Notes under the pieces: generated by a model | What the model was told of the DNA's origin: nothing | The model's input: only the letters and a program-made list of their open reading frames with translations | Databases searched by the model: none | Assembly: GCF_031179985.1 (NCBI RefSeq) | Contig: NZ_JAPSHJ010000006.1 | Coordinates: 22,775-55,744 of the forward strand | DNA length: 32,970 nt | DNA from: Arthrobacter sp. | GTDB lineage: Bacteria; Actinomycetota; Actinomycetes; Actinomycetales; Micrococcaceae | Reading direction: 5' to 3' | Part shown: piece by piece, positions 7,633 to 16,043 of the stretch | Position numbering within the stretch: the stretch's first letter is position 1 | Layout: each line of letters starts with the position of its first letter | Program-made: the position numbers and the translations under genes

Positions 7633-8397
7633 TCACAAGGCCGAGCCCGGGCGGGCGAAGCGATCCAGGACTTCCAGCACCGTTTCGACCATGCCTGGAT
7701 GACCGGTACCGTGACCGGCCTCATCGATCAAGTGGAGTTCGGCGTCCGGCCATGCCTGGGCGACGTGCCAGGCGATATCTGCCGGGCCGCTGATGTCCAA
7801 GCGGCCGTGCACCAGTGCACCCCGGATGCCGGCCAGTTTCCCCGCCTCACGGATCAGGGCGCCATCCTCAAGCCAGGCAGCGTGGCGCCAGTAATGAGTG
7901 ACCAACCGGGCGAACACCATCCGGAAATGGGGATCTTTATACCGCGCGTCCGGCCGGTAATTCGGGTGGGTTGCGACATGCGTGTCCTCCCAGCGGCACC
8001 AGTCCTTGGCCGCCTGTTCGCGTACCAGAGGGTCCGGATCCTCCAGGAGCCTGCTATAGGCCTCGACGAGGCTTCCGTCGCGGTCTTCGGCCGGAACGCC
8101 GTCGCGGAACAGGGACCACTCGGCTGGAAAGACGCGGCCCATATCCCGCGTAACCCAGTCCACCTCACGCCGCGAAGTGTTGGTGACACTGAAAAGCACC
8201 ATTTCAGACACGTGGTCCGGATGGGTTTCGGCATAAGCCAGGCCGAGAGTCGCACCCCATGAACCGCCCAGCACCAGCCACTTGTCGATGCCAAGATGCA
8301 CGCGCAGCTGTTCGATATCCCGGAGTGCAGCCGGAGCCAGGTCCGCCGGTGCGCCTCGCTCAGGTCGGAAAGGGTGGGACCGGGGAAGAACGGGCGC
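7633..8397 (-). pseudogene. 5'-truncated proline iminopeptidase (alpha/beta hydrolase)
   Basis: The reading frame matches the proline iminopeptidase family (S33) from about its residue 85 to its end: RSHPF, then DIEQLRVHLGIDKW, the nucleophile elbow GGSWGATLGLAYAE, the acid site HGRLDISGP and the catalytic His in DEAGHG. The N-terminal third, including the family's HGGPG oxyanion motif, is missing. Homology begins within about 15 bases of the TAG stop (8398-8400) of the upstream MFS gene, which lies in the same frame. The first usable start is a GTG at 8301 inside the conserved domain, giving 222 residues where about 310 are normal. This looks like a deletion that joined the MFS gene to the peptidase remnant. 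A short product might still be made by coupling, but a working peptidase is unlikely. Confidence 0.75.
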
Positions 8398-9750
8398 CTA
8401 TTCCAGCCGGCGCTGTTTCGTCTCAGGGGAGAAGAACACCATCCACAGCACGGCCAGCACCACGGGCCCGCCTGCCAGGGCGAACGACGAAGCCAGCCCC
8501 AGCTCCGGCCAGAAGTAGCTCGCGAAGATCAGCGGGCCCAGGCCTGCCCCCACTCGTGAGAACGTGGACGCCCAGCCGAAGCCGCTCCCGCGCAGCTCCG
8601 TGGGGTACAGCTCGGACACGTAGGTGTACAGGACTGGGATGGCCACCTGCACCACAAAACCGAAGGCCAGCAGCCAGAACACCGCAGCCGAGGGAATGTC
8701 CACCACAAACGCCACAATCACCAGGATCAGAGCCGATAACGGCCCGGTGATGGCGAGGATCCATTTGCGGCCCGCGTGCTCGACGAGCGCTGCCGCCACC
8801 ACTACACCGAGAAGCCCGACGGCGGCCATTCCCGCCGTCGTCAGGAACGCCTTGTACTCCTCGAAGCCGGCGCCGATCAGGATCCGGGGCATCCAGGTCA
8901 ACGACAGGTAGTACACCAGCAGGATGCTGAAGAACAAAGCCCAGGCCGCCGTCGTGATTTTCCAGTTGAACTGCCAGACGAGGCGCAGCTGCTGCCAGGC
9001 GCTGCCGGCGGAAAGCCGTGGAGCTGCCTGGGCATCCGGAAGGCTGTAGGCGCGCTGCTCCGCGCCGGTTGCGAGCACGAGGTCGTCGATGACCTTTGCG
9101 GCTTCCTCGCGCCTGCCTTTGCGGATCAGGAACAGCGGGGATTCGGGGACGCTGCGGCGGACCCAGAACACGAGGAGCGCCGGCAGCACCATGACGAGCA
9201 TGGTGAGTCGCCAGTCCGCGAAGACAGCGATCAGGCCTGCGGAGACAAATCCACATAGCGCCGCACCGATAGGCCACCAGCCGTCCATGGCGGTGAGGAC
9301 CTTGCCGCGCTGCTTCCGGGGTGTGAACTCACCCACCAGCGCGTAGTCCACTGGTATGCAGCCCCCCAGCCCGAAGCCGGCCATAAACCGGAAGACGCAG
9401 AACCACACGAAATCCGGGGAGAAGGCGCCCAGGACGGTGAAGAGCGAGAAGATCAGGAGGGTCGCGGTGAAGGCCTTCTTGCGGCCGATCGTGTCGGCGA
9501 TGGTGCCCCAGGCGAAAGCACCGAGGGCCATGCCGATGAGGTTGGCGGTGCCGATCCATGCGGCTTCACCGGGAGCCAGCGCCCAGTGCGTTGAGAGGAG
9601 CGGAATGAGGACTCCGTTGAGGGTCACATCCCAGGCATCGAACATAAAGCCCAGGCCGCCGATCAGGAAGATCCGGCCCTGCACTTTCCAACGCCACGGC
9701 AGTTCCTGGACCACCTGTTCGCCGCTGGGCACAGTGGTGTAAGTATTCAT
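8398..9750 (-). CDS. MFS transporter (metabolite:H+ symporter type)
   Basis: A 450-residue major facilitator with twelve membrane segments. The signature between helices 2 and 3 reads GTIADTIGRKKAF. The conserved R-G-R/K motif after helix 4-5 is present (GEFTPRKQRGKV, then RRSVPESPLFL), as is the second-half ELYPTELRGSGFGWA. This combination is that of the sugar/organic-acid (SV2/NiaP-like) branch; the substrate cannot be told. It ends with FFSPETKQRRLE, close to the usual family end, so the protein appears complete. A GGAGGAGG ribosome-binding site lies 8 bases before the ATG. It is transcribed away from purH and reads into the truncated peptidase. Together the two interrupt the purN-purH order. 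Confidence 0.85.
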   Translation of the reverse strand: MNTYTTVPSGEQVVQELPWRWKVQGRIFLIGGLGFMFDAWDVTLNGVLIPLLSTHWALAPGEAAWIGTANLIGMALGAFAWGTIADTIGRKKAFTATLLIFSLFTVLGAFSPDFVWFCVFRFMAGFGLGGCIPVDYALVGEFTPRKQRGKVLTAMDGWWPIGAALCGFVSAGLIAVFADWRLTMLVMVLPALLVFWVRRSVPESPLFLIRKGRREEAAKVIDDLVLATGAEQRAYSLPDAQAAPRLSAGSAWQQLRLVWQFNWKITTAAWALFFSILLVYYLSLTWMPRILIGAGFEEYKAFLTTAGMAAVGLLGVVVAAALVEHAGRKWILAITGPLSALILVIVAFVVDIPSAAVFWLLAFGFVVQVAIPVLYTYVSELYPTELRGSGFGWASTFSRVGAGLGPLIFASYFWPELGLASSFALAGGPVVLAVLWMVFFSPETKQRRLE

Positions 9751-9915
9751 CTCTCGGCCTCCTCCAAGGAGAACTTTACGTTGCGGTTCAGGCCGCCATG
9801 AGCCATCCCCCGGAACGGCTGGGAGTGCGTTTGTTCACACTCCGGCGGGCACGCGGCGCAGGTCCCGCAACACGATAAACTGGCTTCATCCCACCCACAT
9901 ACGACGGAGACTTTT

Positions 9916-11586
9916 GTGAGCTTCACGCAGCTTGACCGTGTTCCCATCCGCCGAGCCCTCATCTCGGTCTACGACAAAACCGGCCTGGAGGAGCTCGCAC
10001 AGGGCCTGCACGCAGCAGGCGTCACCCTCGTCTCCACCGGCTCCACCGCCAAGAAGATCGCCGCCGCAGGCATCCCGGTGAAGGAAGTCGAAGAAGTCAC
10101 CGGTTCGCCGGAAATGCTGGACGGCCGCGTCAAGACCCTGCACCCCCGCGTGCACGGCGGCATTCTCGCCGACCGCCGGGTTCCGGCCCACATGGAAACC
10201 CTTGCCGGCATGGAGATAGAAACCTTCGACCTCGTCGTCGTGAACCTCTACCCCTTCGTGGAGACCGTGAAGTCCGGCGCAGCACCGGACGACGTCGTGG
10301 AGCAGATCGACATCGGTGGCCCCGCCATGGTGCGTTCGGCCGCGAAGAATCACGCCGCCGTCGCTATTGTGGTTGACCCCAAGTTCTACGGGGACGTCGT
10401 TGCCGCCGCAGCCGACGGCGGTTTCGACCTGAAGACCCGGCGCCGCCTGGCCGCCAAGGCCTTCGCGCACACCGCCTCCTACGACAATGCGGTGGCCACC
10501 TGGACCGCCAGCCAGTTCCTGGATGAAGACGGCGACGGCGTGATCGACTGGCCCGCCTACGCCGGCCTTTCCCTTGAACGCTCCGAGGTGCTGCGGTACG
10601 GCGAAAACCCGCACCAGCAGGCCGCACTCTACGTGGACAAGGCTGCCCCCGCCGGCATCGCCCAGGCGGACCAGCTGCACGGCAAGGCCATGAGTTACAA
10701 CAACTTCGTGGACGCCGATGCCGCTCTCCGCGCCGCCTACGATTTCGCCGAGCCTGCCGTCGCCATCATCAAGCACGCCAACCCGTGCGGTGTCGCCGTC
10801 GGTTCCGCCGATTCGGCTGACCCGCTCGCCGACGCCCATGCCAAGGCCCACGCCTGCGATCCAGTGTCCGCATTCGGTGGCGTAATCGCCGCCAACCGTA
10901 CCGTAACTGCAGGCATGGCCAAGACCGTCGCAGGCATCTTTACCGAAGTTGTCATCGCTCCGGGCTTCGAGCCGGAAGCCGTGGAAATCCTCGCCAAAAA
11001 GAAGAACATCCGCCTGCTGGCGCTGCCGGAGGGTTACGGCCGCTACCCGAGCGAAATCCGCCAGGTTTCCGGCGGCGTCCTCGTCCAGGTCACCGACAAG
11101 GTGGACGCCGACGGCGACAACCCCGCCAACTGGACCCTCGCCGCCGGTGAGGCCGCCGACGGGAAGACCCTGGCCGACCTCGCCTTCGCCTGGACCGCTT
11201 GCCGTGCAGCCAAGTCCAACGCCATCCTGATCGCCTCCGACGGTGCCGCCGTCGGCATCGGCATGGGTCAGGTCAACCGGCTCGATTCCTGCCGCCTGGC
11301 CGTCGAGCGGGCCAACACACTGGGTGTTTCGGTGGAGTCCGAGGTTGACGGTGCCGGCGGCGCCTCAAATGCTGACGCCACCGGAGCACCGGAACGTGCC
11401 CGCGGGGCCGTCGCTGCTTCGGACGCTTTTTTCCCTTTCGCTGACGGCCTGCAGATCCTGATCGACGCCGGCGTCCGCGCCGTGGTCCAGCCCGGCGGCT
11501 CCGTCCGGGACGACGAGGTCATTGCCGCAGCCAACGCCGCCGGCATCACGATGTACTTCACCGGCGCCCGCCACTTCTTCCACTAA
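9916..11586 (+). CDS. purH: Bifunctional AICAR formyltransferase/IMP cyclohydrolase (PurH)
   Basis: A 556-residue enzyme catalysing the last two steps to IMP. The N-terminal MGS-like cyclohydrolase domain (about 10-200) contains [28 protein letters not shown] and [13 protein letters not shown]. The C-terminal transformylase domain carries [36 protein letters not shown] and [10 protein letters not shown], with the end [15 protein letters not shown] short Ala/Gly-rich insert (around [19 protein letters not shown]) lies before SDAFFPF. The start is a GTG preceded by CGGAGA at suitable spacing. A GATAAACT box at 9874-9881 could be its -10. A strong terminator follows (11617-11664). Confidence 0.97.
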   Translation: MSFTQLDRVPIRRALISVYDKTGLEELAQGLHAAGVTLVSTGSTAKKIAAAGIPVKEVEEVTGSPEMLDGRVKTLHPRVHGGILADRRVPAHMETLAGMEIETFDLVVVNLYPFVETVKSGAAPDDVVEQIDIGGPAMVRSAAKNHAAVAIVVDPKFYGDVVAAAADGGFDLKTRRRLAAKAFAHTASYDNAVATWTASQFLDEDGDGVIDWPAYAGLSLERSEVLRYGENPHQQAALYVDKAAPAGIAQADQLHGKAMSYNNFVDADAALRAAYDFAEPAVAIIKHANPCGVAVGSADSADPLADAHAKAHACDPVSAFGGVIAANRTVTAGMAKTVAGIFTEVVIAPGFEPEAVEILAKKKNIRLLALPEGYGRYPSEIRQVSGGVLVQVTDKVDADGDNPANWTLAAGEAADGKTLADLAFAWTACRAAKSNAILIASDGAAVGIGMGQVNRLDSCRLAVERANTLGVSVESEVDGAGGASNADATGAPERARGAVAASDAFFPFADGLQILIDAGVRAVVQPGGSVRDDEVIAAANAAGITMYFTGARHFFH

Positions 11587-11616
11587 GACAGCACCGGGCA
11601 CCCCCCGGGGAACAGA

Positions 11617-11664
11617 ACGACGGCGACTGCCCCTCCGCGGGGACGGTCGCCGTCGTCGTATTTT
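11617..11664. terminator. Strong terminator after purH
   Basis: A perfect 11-bp stem (ACGACGGCGAC at 11617-11627 with its complement at 11646-11656) encloses a CCCC/GGGG inner stem and is followed by a short T-rich stretch (TATTTT). It lies 30 bases after the purH stop. From the other strand it also lies just beyond the small ORF at 11678, so it may serve both directions. Confidence 0.85.
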
Positions 11665-11677
11665 CAGTTGTTTGACG

Positions 11678-11890
11678 TCAGTCGCGTTCCGTGTCCGCCT
11701 CATCCGGAAACTGATCCTCATCAGCGCCGCCTCGCGGACCGGGCGCCTCAAGCGTCCGCCCTGCCGGCCCGGCTTTAGCCATCCGTTCGGGAGTCCAATA
11801 CTCGAGGATCTCCTCAGGAGTTTCCTCGACGTGATGGGACGTTACCGGGGGACCGCCGGAGTCGCTTGCGTCAGTTGGCTGATGAGGCAT
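11678..11890 (-). CDS. Small acidic ORF with YWTPERM motif
   Basis: A 70-residue hydrophilic, acidic ORF with no signal peptide. Residues 30-40 read EYWTPERMAKA, nearly the same as EYWTAERMRNA in the propeptide region of the secreted protease encoded immediately upstream on the same strand. Its ATG lies inside the end of the protease gene (20-base overlap, different frame), so translation could be coupled; the ribosome-binding site is poor. The following terminator would close the unit. It may be a free-standing propeptide-like partner, or a remnant of a second protease gene. The shared motif argues that it is a real protein, but its function is unknown. Confidence 0.55.
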   Translation of the reverse strand: MPHQPTDASDSGGPPVTSHHVEETPEEILEYWTPERMAKAGPAGRTLEAPGPRGGADEDQFPDEADTERD

Positions 11891-12848
11891 CCGAGTACGC
11901 CTGCTGGATGACTGATCCCCAGTACGGGCCGTACATGATGGGGTACTTCTTGCCGTAGCCGTAGCTGTTGACGGAGTTTTGGACCCCGCCGGACCCTGAG
12001 CCGATGAACCACGGGCCGCCTGAGGACCCGCCGGTCATGTCACAGGAAATGCCCTGGGAGTTGAACTGCGGGTTGAAAGGATCGTCGCTGGCGGTTCCGG
12101 TGCAGCTCACAAGCGATGTGCCGTCGAAGGGTTTGGCGGCGGGGTAGCCGTACGAGGTGTAGCTCAGTCCGCGGGGAGCGTTGAACTCGACACCAGAGGC
12201 TCCAACGGTATCCGTCAGGGTCTTGCCGTTAACAGGCGCGACGACGGCGAACCCGGTGTCGTACTGCATGTCGCCTGCAGAGTACCACTGGGTGGGTGCA
12301 TGCAGGGAGGTGGCAGCGAACTTGCCGTACGGTGCCGCTCCGTCCAGATAGGCAGGAACGAAGACGAAGTTGGTGGCGAAGGCTCCGGGGCCTTCGTTGA
12401 GGCAATGGCCTGCGGTGGATACAGTGCTTTCGTTCGCGGACGCCACGGAGTTGCCCGAGCAGACATAGTTCCCGCTGGGCAGAGTGAAGAAGACCTTCCC
12501 GATGTGGGATACGGGGGCTTCATAGGTATGCAGGCTGGGTTTGCTCGGCGCTGCCTGGCTGGAAATTTTGGTGCTCGAGCCCCTCTCCACAGTGTCCGCG
12601 CTGGACTTGTTGCCCCGGGCCAGGGCCTTGTTAGCCAGAACGTCGCCAGGGATGGCATTGCGCATCCGCTCCGCGGTCCAGTATTCGGCGGCACCTGAAG
12701 CAGTAACAGCCTTGCTTGTTACGCCGCTCGAACCGCCTTTGTCCACAGCGGCAGGGGCAGCCGTGGCCAGGCCTCCGGCCGACATAACAAGGAGCGCTGC
12801 AGCCGAAAGGCCGAGCAGGCTCGTGGCGAGAGACCTGGATGTTTTCAT
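11871..12848 (-). CDS. Secreted trypsin-like serine protease
   Basis: A 325-residue exported protein. A signal peptide (about 1-30, ending ATAAPA) is followed by a pro-region with EYWTAERMRNAIPGDVLANKALARG (about 55-79), then a chymotrypsin-fold domain. The triad is visible: His148 in STAGHC, Asp197 in QYDTGFAVV and Ser276 in GGSSGGPW. Cysteine pairs are likely at 130/149 and 249/269. The domain resembles glutamyl-endopeptidase/V8-type (S1B-like) enzymes of Actinobacteria; specificity is not readable. The frame is open far upstream, but signal peptide, AGGAAC ribosome-binding site and normal length place the start at 12848. The 70-residue ORF that shares its YWT-ERM motif overlaps its 3' end. 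Confidence 0.88.
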   Translation of the reverse strand: MKTSRSLATSLLGLSAAALLVMSAGGLATAAPAAVDKGGSSGVTSKAVTASGAAEYWTAERMRNAIPGDVLANKALARGNKSSADTVERGSSTKISSQAAPSKPSLHTYEAPVSHIGKVFFTLPSGNYVCSGNSVASANESTVSTAGHCLNEGPGAFATNFVFVPAYLDGAAPYGKFAATSLHAPTQWYSAGDMQYDTGFAVVAPVNGKTLTDTVGASGVEFNAPRGLSYTSYGYPAAKPFDGTSLVSCTGTASDDPFNPQFNSQGISCDMTGGSSGGPWFIGSGSGGVQNSVNSYGYGKKYPIMYGPYWGSVIQQAYSDASSAN

Positions 12849-12870
12849 GATGTTCCTAATCCGTTTGGAA

Positions 12871-12896
12871 GAGCGGCCCCCAATTGAGGGCCGCTC
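12871..12896 (-). terminator. Hairpin between hydrolase and protease genes
   Basis: A perfect 9-bp GC-rich stem (GAGCGGCCC at 12871-12879 with its complement at 12888-12896) lies 110 bases after the hydrolase stop and 20 bases before the protease ATG. There is no long T-run. It may end the importer/hydrolase transcript or be part of the protease mRNA leader. Confidence 0.5.
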
Positions 12897-13008
12897 CCGA
12901 GTGGTGAGGTTGAACTTATCCAGATATGACACTTTTGTAAATGAAAAATACGGGACTTGTGGCATCCGCCCGCCTAGTATTTGCGCGGTGGAGTCAGCGG
13001 CGGTGGCG

Positions 13009-14385
13009 TTAACTGCGGTCGTTGATGAACTCGTCCGGGCGGTATTGAATGAAGTCCGCCTCGCCGAGGCCCAGGGATTCACCGCGTTGATCAATGACGG
13101 CGGCCTTCGCGAGATTGCCCCAGTGCCCGTCGTCGAGGCGTTCATTCATTGTCTCTACAGCCGCCACCGTTTCCGCGATGGTGAAGGAACAGTGCCCGGT
13201 CCGCTCCACATAGGTCTGCCGGAGCAGCGGGCCGGCCTGGGCGCCGCGCACCGTCTCGGCGTACTCCTCCATGTACTCCACAGGAGCCAGAATGTCGGCC
13301 AGGGTGTGCATGGTGAGTACGGGAACCTGCAGATCGCCCTGCGGAATGGACGTGCGTTGCATCCATTCCAACGCCCCGGCGTCGGGTTCAATGTCGGCGC
13401 TTTGAGTCAGGAGGGAAAGATCTGCCGAAAGGTCCAGCGCAGCTTCGCGGTACAGGGAATCAACCTGTGCCTTCATCGCGGAATGCTGGAACAGCCTGCC
13501 ATAATCCACTCCTGCGTTCCAGCCGCTGTCGCCGTTGGCCGCGTTGACAATGGAAGCCCGTGCCCCGACGACGAACGGAATGGTTCCCAGCAGCCAGTTA
13601 TATTGCGCAGCCTGCTGGGCCTGGTAGTCCTTGCTGCCTGGGGCGGCAGTGCCGGTGAACCAGGTGGGAGTGTTCATAAAAGCGGCGCTGAGCGCTATCC
13701 GCGCCCGTCCTTCCGGCGTCTGCTGCGCCTGCTGAACTGCTGCGTTGAGCTTGTTGATGGTGACTCCCGACTCCGCGCCGGTGCGGAAGCCGGTCAGCTG
13801 GACCTCCTGACCGGGAAGCAACAGTTGGGCCAGGGCATGCAATCCGTCGAGTTGGTAGTTGTTCAGGTTCACCCCACCGCCCAGAAGCCCGCAGGTGCTG
13901 ACCACGCCGTCGACGCCGGAATCCGGCGCCTCTGCAATGAGACTGCTCACCAGACCGCCCATTGAGGTTCCGAAGGCTATGGTTCTCGTTGGTGTCGCCA
14001 CCTCCTCCGAGAAGGCCTCCAACGTTCCCAGTTGATCCTCGACGGCGGTTTCCAGGGCCCAGCCCGCGGTTGCATAAGACGAGGATGCAACGGCATATCC
14101 ACGGTCCATAAGAGCATCGGCCGTCGGCTCGAACCCGCCGTCCCAGGCAGGATTGGCTGGGCCCGGCCGGAAGCCGTGGCTGTACAGCACCACAGCACCG
14201 TTCCAGTCGGCGGGTACCTCTGCGGCCCATTGGGCGCCGCTCGGCAGGGTCCCTCCTGTAACTGTGCCTCCTGCACCAGTGCCTCCGTGGAGAGTCGCGG
14301 CGGGGAGCTGTTCGAAAGCTGCCCCCGCCGGAGCCGCAGCCATCGCCAAGGAGGTCGCAATACCCAAGGACTTCAATACAAACAT
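13009..14385 (-). CDS. Secreted alpha/beta hydrolase
   Basis: A 458-residue exported protein with a signal peptide of about 23 residues (MFVLKSLGIATSLAMAAAPAGA). The alpha/beta-hydrolase core is clear: VVLYSHGF (about 65-72, oxyanion side), the nucleophile elbow GTSMGG with Ser141, a probable acid in TLADILAP, and the catalytic His398 in RTGHCSF. A long helical lid region lies between. The fold is certain, but the substrate (ester, peptide or polymer) is not. A GGAAGGAA ribosome-binding site supports the ATG at 14385. It follows the ABC ATPase gene by 61 bases on the same strand with no terminator between, so it is probably part of the importer operon. It could release the compound that is then taken up. 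Confidence 0.82.
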   Translation of the reverse strand: MFVLKSLGIATSLAMAAAPAGAAFEQLPAATLHGGTGAGGTVTGGTLPSGAQWAAEVPADWNGAVVLYSHGFRPGPANPAWDGGFEPTADALMDRGYAVASSSYATAGWALETAVEDQLGTLEAFSEEVATPTRTIAFGTSMGGLVSSLIAEAPDSGVDGVVSTCGLLGGGVNLNNYQLDGLHALAQLLLPGQEVQLTGFRTGAESGVTINKLNAAVQQAQQTPEGRARIALSAAFMNTPTWFTGTAAPGSKDYQAQQAAQYNWLLGTIPFVVGARASIVNAANGDSGWNAGVDYGRLFQHSAMKAQVDSLYREAALDLSADLSLLTQSADIEPDAGALEWMQRTSIPQGDLQVPVLTMHTLADILAPVEYMEEYAETVRGAQAGPLLRQTYVERTGHCSFTIAETVAAVETMNERLDDGHWGNLAKAAVIDQRGESLGLGEADFIQYRPDEFINDRS

Positions 14386-14446
14386 GTGGTTCCTTCCATT
14401 CCTGCGTCTTTGCAGGGTCTTCGGTTCAGGAGGTTCGGTTTCGAGG

Positions 14447-15280
14447 TCAGGAAACGACCGCGGCAGCGGGGCGGTGGCCTTTCTTGGCGAGTTGGATTTG
14501 TTCGTAGACGTGGTGGCGCAGTTCGGTGAACCGGGGCAGCGCACGTGTGTTCAGCTGGTCGCGGTCTTCTGGGAGATCGATGATGATGTCTTCCTGGACG
14601 ACGGTGGGGGAGCTGGAAAGGATGATGACGCGCTCGCCGAGGTAGACGGACTCGTCAATGTCGTGGGTGACGAAGAGGACGGTCACCCGGAGTTTCTTCC
14701 AGACGGTGCGGATGAGGTCTTCGAGGTCTGCCCGGGTTTGCGCGTCGACGGCGGCGAAGGGTTCGTCCATGAGGAGCACTTCAGGTTGGTACGCGACGGC
14801 GCGGGCGATCGCCACACGTTGCTGCATGCCCCCGGAAAGTTGCCAAGGGTAGGAGTGGGGGACGTGGGCCAGGCCGACGGCCTCGAGAGCTTCGTCTACA
14901 AGATGGTCACGTTCAGCTTTGGGGACACCGTGGTTTTTCAGCGGCAACTCGACGTTCTGGCGGACTCGCATCCAAGGGAAAAGCGAGCGGCCGTATTCCT
15001 GGAATACCACCGCCATTTTCTTCGGCGGGCCAACCACTCGGGTGCCGTTTAGGAGGACTTCGCCTTCGGTGGGGGCCATAAGTCCGGAAATGCATTTGAG
15101 GAGCGTGGTTTTGCCGGAGCCGGAAGGGCCTACCAGGCAGGCCAGCTCGCCGGGCCGGAGGTCGAAGGTGAGATTCCGGACGGCCTCGACGTCGCCGCCG
15201 TCGGTCTTGTAGACCTTTTTCAGATCCCGGACGGACAGCATCGGCTGGTCCTTCACAGCAGGTTTCTCATTAACCAGCAT
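14447..15280 (-). CDS. ABC importer ATPase (SsuB/TauB/NrtD type)
   Basis: A 277-residue nucleotide-binding subunit. Walker A reads GPSGSGKTTLLK, the Q-loop VVFQEYGRSLFPW, the signature [14 protein letters not shown] and Walker B VLLMDEPFAAVD, followed by the switch His in FVTHDIDESVYL. The QEYGRSLFPW and DEPFAAVDAQTR forms are typical of the sulfonate/nitrate/taurine family. The ATG overlaps the end of the upstream permease by 11 bases and has an AGAGG ribosome-binding site. It energises the two permeases at 15270-16858. The substrate class is inferred from family only. Confidence 0.9.
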   Translation of the reverse strand: MLVNEKPAVKDQPMLSVRDLKKVYKTDGGDVEAVRNLTFDLRPGELACLVGPSGSGKTTLLKCISGLMAPTEGEVLLNGTRVVGPPKKMAVVFQEYGRSLFPWMRVRQNVELPLKNHGVPKAERDHLVDEALEAVGLAHVPHSYPWQLSGGMQQRVAIARAVAYQPEVLLMDEPFAAVDAQTRADLEDLIRTVWKKLRVTVLFVTHDIDESVYLGERVIILSSSPTVVQEDIIIDLPEDRDQLNTRALPRFTELRHHVYEQIQLAKKGHRPAAAVVS

Positions 15281-16043
15281 TTTCTACCTCTTTCTGACCG
15301 TGGTACCAGCGCAGAACACGCCTTTCAGTCCACTGGAAGATGAATGACATGGCCACGCCGATCAGGCCCAGGACGATGATGCCGGACCACATTTCAGGGA
15401 TGGCGAAGGAACGCTGGAACTGGACAATCGTGAAGCCCAGCCCCGAGGACGAGGCGAACATTTCAGAGATGACCATCAGGATCAGCCCGATGGACAGGCA
15501 CTGGCGGATGCCTGCCATGATCTGGGGACTTGCCGAAGGAAGCACGAGATACCTCACCCGTGCCCAGCCGGCAACACCGTACGTCCGTGCAGAATCCGAT
15601 AGAACACCGTCAACCGCGCGGACTCCTTCAATGGTGTTCAGGAGCACGGGCCAGATGCAGCCGGAGATGATGACCACAACCTTCATCGAGTCCGTGATGC
15701 CCATCAGCAGCATCAGCACTGGAACGAGCACGGGTGGGGGGACGGCACGGAAGAATTCCAGAGTGGGTTCCAGCAATGCACGGAGCCACTTGACCGATCC
15801 GATCAGCAGTCCTGCCGCTATCCCGATCCCGATCGCTGCTGCAACCCCGGCGAGCAGCCGTCCCAAACTCGGGAGGACATCGGAGAGGATGCGTTCCCCG
15901 AACCAGACCTCACCGAACGTGTCCATGAGGATTCCAGGCGCGGGGAAGAAAAAGTTGGGCCGTCCCAGGGTGGCGGCCCACCAGATAAGTATCAGCAGGA
16001 GCGGCAGCCCCACCAGATAAGCCAGTGACTTCAGCCAGGTCAT
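15270..16043 (-). CDS. ABC importer permease 2 (SsuC/TauC type)
   Basis: A 257-residue inner-membrane subunit with six helices. The cytoplasmic EAA loop that docks the ATPase is visible as DSARTYGVAGWARVRYLVLPSASPQIMAGIR. The frame continues upstream, but the ATG at 16043 overlaps the stop of the preceding permease by four bases (ATGA), a clear sign of translational coupling. With its partner it should form a heterodimeric channel; two different permease genes in one such operon are less common than a single homodimeric one. Confidence 0.88.
   Translation of the reverse strand: MTWLKSLAYLVGLPLLLILIWWAATLGRPNFFFPAPGILMDTFGEVWFGERILSDVLPSLGRLLAGVAAAIGIGIAAGLLIGSVKWLRALLEPTLEFFRAVPPPVLVPVLMLLMGITDSMKVVVIISGCIWPVLLNTIEGVRAVDGVLSDSARTYGVAGWARVRYLVLPSASPQIMAGIRQCLSIGLILMVISEMFASSSGLGFTIVQFQRSFAIPEMWSGIIVLGLIGVAMSFIFQWTERRVLRWYHGQKEVENAG

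Noticed and set aside
9822..9843. Inverted repeat GGAGTG/CACTCC upstream of purH as a purine riboswitch
   Set aside because: A six-bp stem alone with none of the conserved purine-aptamer loops or junction; too weak to call.
9886..10851. Reverse open frame of 321 codons
   Set aside because: Antisense to the conserved purH; the Gly/Val/His-rich translation is typical of shadow frames in GC-rich genes.
11871..13145. N-terminal extension of the protease to 424 residues
   Set aside because: The signal peptide starts at 12848 with its own ribosome-binding site, and the extension overlaps the hydrolase end in another frame.
12541..13965. Forward open frame of 474 codons
   Set aside because: It runs antisense across the protease and hydrolase genes, both of which have intact catalytic motifs and signal peptides.
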